Assembly (NCBI GenBank): GCA_030425285.1
Contig: JAUIAY010000001.1
Coordinates: 978,963 to 1,042,962 of the forward strand
DNA length: 64,000 nucleotides
Direction: 5' to 3'
Source of the DNA: Bacteroidia bacterium
Lineage (GTDB): Bacteria; Bacteroidota; Bacteroidia; Flavobacteriales; Flavobacteriaceae
Position numbers and translations under genes: made by a program. The notes under the pieces are model-generated. The model ran no database searches, was not told the DNA's origin, and was given only the letters and a program-made list of their open reading frames with translations. The first letter of the stretch is position 1; the number at the start of each line of letters is the position of its first letter. This document shows positions 36,086-43,015 of the stretch, piece after piece.

Positions 36086-37549
36086 TTAATGGTATTTGTT
36101 GATTAAATCACTGACAATTTTGCCAGATATTAAGGAGGGTGGCACTCCTGGTCCGGGAACCGTGAGCTGCCCACAGAAATATAAATTGGTCACTTTCTTA
36201 CTTCTTAACTTTGGTCTTAAAACGTGGGTTTGTAATAAGGTGTTTGCTAGTCCATAAGCGTTTCCTTTGTAAGAATGGTAATCTTCTTTAAAGTCTTTTA
36301 CACAGTAAGATTCTTTGAATAAAATATCATCTGATACAGATTCACCAGTTATGTTTTCTATTCGATTGATTAATTGTTTAAAATAACGCTCTCTAATATC
36401 TTGTGTGTCTTCAATATCTGGAGCAATGGGAATAAGAAAAATGCCGGCTTCTTTACCATTTAGAGCAGATGAATCATCTGTTATACTTGGGAAGCTAGCA
36501 TAGAATAGTGGTTTTTCAGCCCATTCTTTTGTGTCATAAATTGTTTTGGCATGGGCTTCAAAATCAGTATCAAAAAACAAGGTGTGATGTGATACATTTT
36601 TTAGTTTTTTATTGAATCCTACATAGAATAATAACGCTGATGGCGCAAATGTTTTAGTGTTCCAATAGGATTCAGAATATTGTCTGAATTTTTGTGGCAA
36701 AAGGGTTTCGGTATGATGATAATCGGCGCCGCTTAATAGTATGTTACACTCATAATATCCTGATTTTGAATGTACACCTTTAATCCTTTTGTCTTTTAGT
36801 TCTATGGAGTATACTTCGGAATCGGTAATGATTTTAACACCTAGACTACTCGCTAGTGTTGTCATAGCCTGTACCACTTGATACATGCCGCCTTTAGGAT
36901 GCCAAGTACCTAGTTTGAAGTCTGCATAGTTCATAAAGTTGTAAAAAGAAGGTGTGTTACTTGGCTTTGCCCCTAAAAAAAGCACTGGAAACTCCATGAT
37001 TTTTTGGAGTTTTTTGTTTTTAACATATCCTGAAACCTGCTTTTTTATGGTGAGAATGAAATCGTAAAATTTCAATATGGTTTTTGGTGTAATAATTTCA
37101 AAAATACTTTGTCCGGGTTTGTAAACCAGATCTTTAATAGCAATGTCATAATTCACATGGGCTTTGTGAATAAATCGTTTGAGTTTTTTTCCACTTCCCG
37201 GCTCAACATTTTCAAATGTATTTACAATTGCATCAAAATTGTCTGCAATACTAATGGAGTCATTCGTGCCAAAATAAATCTGATAAGCTGGATTTAGCTT
37301 TTCTAACTGATAGTAGTCGGATGTTGATCTACCAAAATCATTAAAAAATCTCTCAAAAACATCAGGCATCCAATAAAAGGTAGGGCCAATGTCAAATACA
37401 AACCCATCTTTCTTAAGTTGTCGTGCGCGCCCTCCAACAGTATTATTTTTTTCCAAAACAGTAACATCATAGCCGTTTTTTGCTAGGTAGCAAGCAGCGG
37501 ATAAGGATGAGAACCCAGAACCAATTATGATAATTTTTTTTAAAGACAT
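36086..37549 (-). CDS. crtI: phytoene desaturase
   Basis: 487 residues. FAD-binding IIIGSGFSSLSAACYLAKNG at the N-terminus with GGRARQL; the C-terminal signature YFCGQLTVPGPGVPPSLISG is that of bacterial CrtI. It desaturates phytoene to lycopene. First enzyme gene of the crt cluster; 132 bp after the fasciclin gene, on the same strand. Confidence 0.95.
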   Translation of the reverse strand: MSLKKIIIIGSGFSSLSAACYLAKNGYDVTVLEKNNTVGGRARQLKKDGFVFDIGPTFYWMPDVFERFFNDFGRSTSDYYQLEKLNPAYQIYFGTNDSISIADNFDAIVNTFENVEPGSGKKLKRFIHKAHVNYDIAIKDLVYKPGQSIFEIITPKTILKFYDFILTIKKQVSGYVKNKKLQKIMEFPVLFLGAKPSNTPSFYNFMNYADFKLGTWHPKGGMYQVVQAMTTLASSLGVKIITDSEVYSIELKDKRIKGVHSKSGYYECNILLSGADYHHTETLLPQKFRQYSESYWNTKTFAPSALLFYVGFNKKLKNVSHHTLFFDTDFEAHAKTIYDTKEWAEKPLFYASFPSITDDSSALNGKEAGIFLIPIAPDIEDTQDIRERYFKQLINRIENITGESVSDDILFKESYCVKDFKEDYHSYKGNAYGLANTLLQTHVLRPKLRSKKVTNLYFCGQLTVPGPGVPPSLISGKIVSDLINKYH

Positions 37550-37578
37550 ATTTAATTTATAAGCTTTAATTAAGTAAA

Positions 37579-37602
37579 CCGGTAACAGAAATCCGTTACC
37601 GG
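37579..37602 (-). repeat. hairpin between the fasciclin gene and crtI
   Basis: CCGGTAAC (37579-37586) and GTTACCGG (37595-37602) form a perfect 8-bp stem with an 8-base loop. No strong T run follows on the minus strand, so it may be an mRNA processing or stabilising structure rather than a full terminator. Confidence 0.7.
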
Positions 37603-37681
37603 CCTACCAACTAACTAACTTAAAACAACTGAAATTAGTTCGTTTTAAATTTTGAAAGACTCAAATAGACCAATCCCATTA

Positions 37682-39112
37682 TTAGTTTGGTAACATTACC
37701 TTATTAAGCACATGTATTACACCATTGGCAGCTTGCACATCAACGGCTACAACGCCAATATCAGTAGCACCTGAACCGTCGGTTATATCAGCAATGTTAT
37801 CGCCACTTCCTGGTGCATTAACTGTAAATGCGCCGCCTTGTAGAGAAGTCACTGGATTGGCACCTGGCATTAAATCGCCAGATGTAACGTTGGCTTCACT
37901 TGCAACATGGTATAGCAAAACAGTTGTCAATGTTGCTTCATCTGGAACCCCTCCAAGTTCATCGATAAGAGTGTCAAAAGCATCATTTGTAGGAGCAAAA
38001 ACAGTATAATCTGGATTGATGCCGTCTGCATTGCTACCTGATGTTCTCGATAAAATTTCTGCAAAATCAGTTCCTGGAGTTAAATCTGTTAAGGCAGATA
38101 CCAAGGTGCTAAAATTAGGGTCTGCAGCAGCAAATGTTACAACTGTTGGTAAGCCTATAACGGCGTCAACAGCATGGATAATCCCATTGGTACCAACAAC
38201 ATCAGCTTCAAAAACTGAAGAAATGCCATTAAACATAACACCGCTATCAGTATTATAATATATACTCATTGCGTTACCACCAGCCCCAGAAGCTAATGTA
38301 TTAGTATATCCTGCACCAGCATCTATAAGAAAGTCCGAATTTACAGCAGCTGCTAGCACATGGTTTAATAATATCTGTCTCAATACAGCGGTGTCAACAC
38401 TGCTTAATGGTGTCCCGCCTAAAAATGCTTCAAAAGCATCATTATCTGGTGCCAAGACCGTGTAAGGGCCATCCAATCTTAAATCAGAAACTAGGTCGCC
38501 ATCAGCAGCTCCAAGAGCCGTAACTAGACTGGTAAAGGCTGGATTGTTAATTGCATGATCTACAATGTCAGGAAGACCTAAAACACCATTTATAATATGG
38601 ATTGTTCCATTTGAGGCGTCAATATCTGCAGTAGTTACAGAACCTGCATTATTGAATCTCACACCATTTGATGTATCGAAAAAGATACTAATAGGAAGTC
38701 CAACACTACTTGTAGCGCTTCCTGATGCATAACCTGAACCCATAGTAGAGAGGTCGCTTGATGTTACATCTGCCATGATAACGTGGTTCAATAATATTTG
38801 TGATAGAACATCGGTGGGTACATCATCCAAAGACGCAAAACCGTTTGTGTTTAGGAATGCCGTAAAGGCTGCATTGGTTGGTGCCAAAACTGTGAAAGGA
38901 CCATCGCCACTTAAGACATTAACCAAATTGCCATCAGCTCTTGTAAGTGCATTAACCAATGTAGATAGTTCAGGGGTTTCTAATGCAATTTCAACTATGT
39001 TTTGTTGTTGAGGGGTCGGATTCGAGGGTGTTGTGTTGTCGTCATCACTACTACAGGAAACTCCTAGAAAGGAGATGTAAAATAATAGTAAGGTAATTTT
39101 TAGTGTTTTCAT
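37682..39112 (-). CDS. lipoprotein with three fasciclin (FAS1) domains
   Basis: About 476 residues from the ATG at 39112; signal peptide with lipobox GVSC at about residues 17-20, then an acidic SSDDDN spacer. Three FAS1 repeats follow, each starting with a helix and ending in the H-box and YTVLAPTNDAF-like motif (first about 35-170, second about 175-310, third about 315-475). FAS1 domains mediate adhesion or bind hydrophobic ligands. It is the first gene downstream of the predicted promoter that leads into crtI-B-Z-Y. Confidence 0.9.
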   Translation of the reverse strand: MKTLKITLLLFYISFLGVSCSSDDDNTTPSNPTPQQQNIVEIALETPELSTLVNALTRADGNLVNVLSGDGPFTVLAPTNAAFTAFLNTNGFASLDDVPTDVLSQILLNHVIMADVTSSDLSTMGSGYASGSATSSVGLPISIFFDTSNGVRFNNAGSVTTADIDASNGTIHIINGVLGLPDIVDHAINNPAFTSLVTALGAADGDLVSDLRLDGPYTVLAPDNDAFEAFLGGTPLSSVDTAVLRQILLNHVLAAAVNSDFLIDAGAGYTNTLASGAGGNAMSIYYNTDSGVMFNGISSVFEADVVGTNGIIHAVDAVIGLPTVVTFAAADPNFSTLVSALTDLTPGTDFAEILSRTSGSNADGINPDYTVFAPTNDAFDTLIDELGGVPDEATLTTVLLYHVASEANVTSGDLMPGANPVTSLQGGAFTVNAPGSGDNIADITDGSGATDIGVVAVDVQAANGVIHVLNKVMLPN

Positions 39113-39136
39113 TTTGTCAATTGTTTTAGTATTAAT

Positions 39137-39221
39137 GTTAGACAAATATATAATTTATTTTTTAAATGTCAAATAAAAAGAATTATAAGTTAGACAAAAA
39201 ATATTTTAACAAATATGTCAA
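39137..39221. promoter_or_regulatory. repeated GACA...TGTC sites between the fasciclin-crt operon and carH-like gene
   Basis: GTTAGACAAA occurs at 39137-39146 and again at 39189-39198 (52 bp apart). Each is followed by a TGTCAA half-site (TGTC at 39167-39170 and 39216-39219). The result is two imperfect GACA...TGTC palindromes. A further GCTAGACA lies at 39257-39264 over the regulator start codon. These are candidate operators for the adjacent MerR-type regulator. Confidence 0.6.
39143..39173 (-). promoter_or_regulatory. predicted promoter of the fasciclin-crt operon
   Basis: On the minus strand TTTG (39173-39170), a 19-base spacer and TATATTTG (39150-39143) match the Bacteroidota consensus exactly, about 31 bp before the fasciclin ATG. 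Both boxes coincide with the arms of the first GACA...TGTC palindrome. Confidence 0.7.
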
Positions 39222-39237
39222 TTTTAATTTTTTTGTA

Positions 39238-39245
39238 TAACTTTG
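39238..39245 (+). promoter_or_regulatory. candidate -7 element for the carH-like gene
   Basis: TAACTTTG fits TAnnTTTG, 18 bp before the ATG at 39264. No clean -33 TTTG at the expected distance. Confidence 0.45.
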
Positions 39246-39263
39246 TGTTGTAAATTGCTAGAC

Positions 39264-40139
39264 ATGAGTAAATATACAATGGCTCAAATTGTGACTTTAA
39301 CAGGTATCAATGCCCATACTTTAAGAAAATGGGAAACGCGCTACACTATTATAGATCCAGAAAGAACCGATACAAACATCAGGTATTATTCAGATGCTCA
39401 ATTAAAGAAGCTGCTTAATATCAGTTTGCTAACTAAAAATGGATATAGGATATCTAAAATTGATAAAATGTCGGAATCTGAAATTTATGAGGCTGTTACC
39501 CAGCAAGTTTCAGATGACAGTAATATTGTTGAAATTAATGCGCTCATTGCATCCATGTTAGATATGGATGAAAGTACTTTCGATAAAATTGTCAAAGAGC
39601 AAATAATTAAAAGAGGATTACTTGCTGCTACTGTTGAGGTGATTTATCCGTTCCTAAATCAAGTCGGTGTACTTTGGGGTGTAGATAAAGTCATGCCTGC
39701 CCAAGAACATTTTGTGTCAAGCCTCGTTAAAAAACGCTTTTTTTCTTCCATAGACCAATTACCTTACTCCAAAGAAGGAGCGCCTTCCATTGTTATGTTT
39801 TTAACGGAATATGAGCATCATGAATTAGGGTTGCTTCTGGCTTATTACATTGCTAGGCAAATGGGTTGGAAAGTTTATTATCTAGGTCAAAATGTGCCTG
39901 TTATTAATTTGAAGCAGGTTTTGCAGGATATAAAACCTGATGTCATGTTCACAATGTTTATCACTCCAATACATAAGACAGTTCTGCCAAAAGTTGATGA
40001 TTTGTGTGCCTATGCTGGTAAAACGCCTTTATGGGTTTCTGGTAATCCTGAAAATATTGAAGAGCTAGGCAACGATGAACGTATTGTTTATCTGCCTTCT
40101 CCAGAAGATCTTATAAATAAATTGAAAGAGAAAAATTAA
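39264..40139 (+). CDS. MerR-family cobalamin-binding regulator (CarH/LitR-like)
   Basis: 291 residues from the ATG at 39264. MerR helix-turn-helix at 1-70 (MAQIVTLTGINAHTLRKWETRY). The helical bundle (about 85-165) carries the Wx9EH light-sensor motif: Trp138, Glu148, His149. The cobalamin-binding domain (about 175-290) has the ExHxxG motif in YEHHELG, with His186 as the likely lower axial ligand. In the CarH family adenosylcobalamin drives tetramer formation and repression in the dark, and light breaks it. It is divergent from the fasciclin-crt operon. Confidence 0.9.
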   Translation: MSKYTMAQIVTLTGINAHTLRKWETRYTIIDPERTDTNIRYYSDAQLKKLLNISLLTKNGYRISKIDKMSESEIYEAVTQQVSDDSNIVEINALIASMLDMDESTFDKIVKEQIIKRGLLAATVEVIYPFLNQVGVLWGVDKVMPAQEHFVSSLVKKRFFSSIDQLPYSKEGAPSIVMFLTEYEHHELGLLLAYYIARQMGWKVYYLGQNVPVINLKQVLQDIKPDVMFTMFITPIHKTVLPKVDDLCAYAGKTPLWVSGNPENIEELGNDERIVYLPSPEDLINKLKEKN

Positions 40140-40155
40140 AAGGGTTGTTATCAAT

Positions 40156-40187
40156 AAAAAGCCACTCAATTTGAGTGGCTTTTTTTA
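40156..40187 (+). terminator. terminator after the carH-like gene
   Basis: AAAAGCCACTCAA / TTGAGTGGCTTTT with a short loop, then a T run, about 20 bp after the stop. The following 180 bp up to the GH3 gene hold nothing I recognise. Confidence 0.92.
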
Positions 40188-40366
40188 TCTGGTTGTATGG
40201 ATAGATGTTAATTAATACTTATACATTATGAAAAAGTATCTTGTTTAAATGATTAATAGCTCTGTAAAACTAATCGTTTTTCTGTAAGAAAAAAATGACT
40301 ATGAGAATTTTTAGATTAACAACCTTTTAAATTCGATTAGTGTTTTTTTTTGGCTCATTTCTTCGT

Positions 40367-41887
40367 TTAAGTGTTACCATTTAAATGAAGTAAATCATCC
40401 AGGTAGTCTCTTGTGTTTGATAAGCGAGGGACTTTGTGTTGGCCGCCTAATTTGTCATTCTGTTTTAGCCAATCATAAAACAATTGTTCTCTAGCCACAT
40501 GAATTTTAGGTTTGTTTAATGTCATGTTGTTATAGCGCTTTGCTTCGTAGTCGGAGTTTAATGATTTTAAAGCATTGTCAAACAGTTCATTAAAATAATC
40601 GATATCGGTTGGTGGTGTTTTGAATTCAATGAGCCACTCGTGGGCACCTTTTTCCTTACCATGCATAAAAATGGGTGCAGCAGTGTAATCAACAATCTCA
40701 GCTTTCGTTTTTTTGCAGACCTTTTTTAAGGCATCTTCAGCATTTTCAATAATAAGTTCTTCGCCAAAGGCATTAATGTGATGTTTGGTACGTCCAGATA
40801 CTTTTATTCTATATGGATTTATTGACGTGAACCTTACAGTGTCACCAATTTTATAACGCCATAATCCAGCATTTGTGCTAATAACAACAGCATAATTTTT
40901 GTCAATTTCAACGTCGCTTAAAGGAATAACAGATTGATCTTTTGAACCATAGGTTTCCATTGGAATAAACTCATAAAAAATACCATAGTCTAACATTAAG
41001 AGTAATTCACTGGATGCGTTTTGGTCTTGAATGGCAAAGAATCCTTCAGAGGCATTGTAAATTTCATAATACCTGAAGTCTTTTTTTGGTAGTATTTTTT
41101 TGTATTGATCTACATAGGGCAGGAAGCTTACGCCTCCATGAAAATAAACTTCTAAATTGGGCCAGATATCAAATAGGTTTTGTTTCCCGGTTGTTTCCAA
41201 AACATTGTTAAGTAAAACCAACATCCATGATGGAACACCAGCCAGACTCGTGACGTTCTCTTGAATGGTTTCATTAACAATGGCTTGCATTTTTTCCTCC
41301 CAATTACTCATTAAGGATACTTTGCTGCTGGGCGTGCTACTAAACTCTGCCCAAAAAGGCATATTGTCAATCAATATGGCAGATAGGTCACCAAATACGG
41401 TACCGTTTTCTTTGTATAATTCTTTACTACCACCTAATCTTAAACTTTTGCCCGTAAACAACTGTGAATTTTCATTATTGTTTAGATACATACACAGTAA
41501 ATCTTTACTTGCTGCATAGTGACAATCTTCCAGCGAGTCTTCGCTTACAGGAATAAACTTGCTCTTCGCACTTGTAGTTCCACTAGATTTTGCAAACCAT
41601 TTAATGGTTTGTGGCCAAAAAATATTGTCTTCACCTTTTCTTGAACGCTCTATGTCTTCTTGATAGCTTTCATAATCAGATATAGGGACACGCTCGGCAA
41701 ATGTTTTGTAATCTTGGATGGAGGCAAAATCATATCTTTTGCCATATTCCGTATCTTTAGCTTTATCTAAAAGGTTGTTAAGTAGTTCCATTTGCACTTC
41801 GTTGGGATACTTTAAAAACAAATCAATTTGATGAAAGCGTTTTTTTAAAAACCAGGAAGCAATAGAATTTACTATAGGAATTGGCAT
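40367..41887 (-). CDS. GH3-like acyl-adenylating enzyme
   Basis: 506 residues of the GH3 auxin-responsive family, which belongs to the ANL superfamily of adenylating enzymes. An ATP-binding segment FAKSSGTTSAKSKFIPVS near residue 100, a FRYYEIYNASEGFFAIQ segment, and the C-terminal IKVSGRTKHHINAFGEEL are visible. Bacterial GH3 homologues probably activate a carboxylate and join it to an amine. The substrate is unknown; auxin chemistry should not be assumed. Confidence 0.9.
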   Translation of the reverse strand: MPIPIVNSIASWFLKKRFHQIDLFLKYPNEVQMELLNNLLDKAKDTEYGKRYDFASIQDYKTFAERVPISDYESYQEDIERSRKGEDNIFWPQTIKWFAKSSGTTSAKSKFIPVSEDSLEDCHYAASKDLLCMYLNNNENSQLFTGKSLRLGGSKELYKENGTVFGDLSAILIDNMPFWAEFSSTPSSKVSLMSNWEEKMQAIVNETIQENVTSLAGVPSWMLVLLNNVLETTGKQNLFDIWPNLEVYFHGGVSFLPYVDQYKKILPKKDFRYYEIYNASEGFFAIQDQNASSELLLMLDYGIFYEFIPMETYGSKDQSVIPLSDVEIDKNYAVVISTNAGLWRYKIGDTVRFTSINPYRIKVSGRTKHHINAFGEELIIENAEDALKKVCKKTKAEIVDYTAAPIFMHGKEKGAHEWLIEFKTPPTDIDYFNELFDNALKSLNSDYEAKRYNNMTLNKPKIHVAREQLFYDWLKQNDKLGGQHKVPRLSNTRDYLDDLLHLNGNT

Positions 41888-41929
41888 ATTTGCAGTATAT
41901 TTAAAAAACTAAAAATAATATTTTTTTTT

Positions 41930-42724
41930 ATGACCTACCAAGGTGTTTTGACAAAAATGAACAGTGAGTATTCAGAACCCATTCAGTACTATTTGGTTTT
42001 TGAAAATGACTTTATAAATATGAACCAATTATTGGGTAAGGATATTCGAATGGAGTTTGTTGCTTATCAATGTTTAAATTGTGGATTGAACAAACCAATC
42101 TACAGGCAAGGATTCTGTAAAAGCTGTTTTTTTGATATTCCCCAGGCTGCCGATTGGATTATGAGACCAGAATTGAGTAAGGCACATTTAGACGAGGAAG
42201 ATCGAGACTTGGCATATGAAAAGAAAGTTCAGTTACAACCTCATATTGTATACTTGGCCAATTCCAGTAATGTGAAAGTTGGTGTGACCCGAAAAAGTCA
42301 AGTTCCAACTCGTTGGATAGACCAAGGAGCTCATGAAGCTATCGAGATTGTTGAAGTTCCTAACAGATATTTAGCTGGAATAACCGAAGTAGCTCTAAAA
42401 GATTATGTGAGCGATAAAACCAATTGGCGAACAATGCTTAAGAATGATATTGTTGATGAAAATTTGGTTGAATGGCGTGAAAAGTTGAAGCAATATATTC
42501 CAGAAGAAGCTCAAGATTATTTTATTGCCAGTAATTCGGAAACCAATTTAGATTTTCCAGTGGTCAAATATCCTGAAAAACCAAAAAGTTTAAATATTGA
42601 AAAGTTAAAAACTTATTCTGGTAAACTGGTTGGAATAAAAGGGCAGTATCTCATTTTTGAAGACGATACGGTTTTTAACGTTCGGGCGAATGAAGGATTG
42701 GTAGTTAAAATAGAAGTTTTGTAG
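41930..42724 (+). CDS. DUF2797 family protein
   Basis: 264 residues. A zinc-ribbon-like pair CLNCGLNKPIYRQGFCKSC lies at about 47-65. A long conserved region contains YLANSSNVKVGVTRKSQVPTRWIDQGA. This matches DUF2797, a family of unknown function; the VGVTR segment resembles GIY-YIG-like folds. It is divergent from the GH3 gene with 42 bp between starts. Confidence 0.82.
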   Translation: MTYQGVLTKMNSEYSEPIQYYLVFENDFINMNQLLGKDIRMEFVAYQCLNCGLNKPIYRQGFCKSCFFDIPQAADWIMRPELSKAHLDEEDRDLAYEKKVQLQPHIVYLANSSNVKVGVTRKSQVPTRWIDQGAHEAIEIVEVPNRYLAGITEVALKDYVSDKTNWRTMLKNDIVDENLVEWREKLKQYIPEEAQDYFIASNSETNLDFPVVKYPEKPKSLNIEKLKTYSGKLVGIKGQYLIFEDDTVFNVRANEGLVVKIEVL

Positions 42725-42731
42725 CATAAAA

Positions 42732-42759
42732 AAAGCACGCAAATAAGCGTGCTTTTTTT
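42732..42759. terminator. bidirectional terminator between DUF2797 and rpsU
   Basis: AAAGCACGC (42732-42740) / GCGTGCTTT (42747-42755) with a 6-base loop and A/T runs on both sides; it serves the convergent DUF2797 and rpsU genes. Confidence 0.9.
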
Positions 42760-42774
42760 ATGTTCAATTAGAAA

Positions 42775-42969
42775 TTAAATGTCCTCTTGATCTCTTAAGC
42801 TTTGAATATAAGCAGCTTTTTGAATTTCACGTCTGCGTTTTACAGAGGGTTTTGTGAAAAACTGTTTCTCTCTTATATTTTGCATAACCTTAATGTTTCT
42901 GTGTTTTCTCTTGTAACGCTTTAAAGCACGTTCGATGTTTTCGCCTTCTTTAATTTCTATTTTAATCAT
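42775..42969 (-). CDS. rpsU: 30S ribosomal protein S21
   Basis: 64 residues, full-length bS21: IEIKEGENIERALKRYKRKH, then FTKPSVKRRREIQKAAYIQ. In this phylum bS21 sits near the anti-Shine-Dalgarno end of 16S rRNA. Located 46 bp after the AsmA-like gene. Confidence 0.97.
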   Translation of the reverse strand: MIKIEIKEGENIERALKRYKRKHRNIKVMQNIREKQFFTKPSVKRRREIQKAAYIQSLRDQEDI

Positions 42970-43015
42970 AAATTCTTTTTAATTCTTAAATTTTTTATAA
43001 GGTACGGTAATTATT

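Noticed and set aside
40188-40366. Possible small RNA between the carH-like and GH3 genes
   Set aside because: There is no promoter-terminator pair in the gap and no stable hairpin that I could see.
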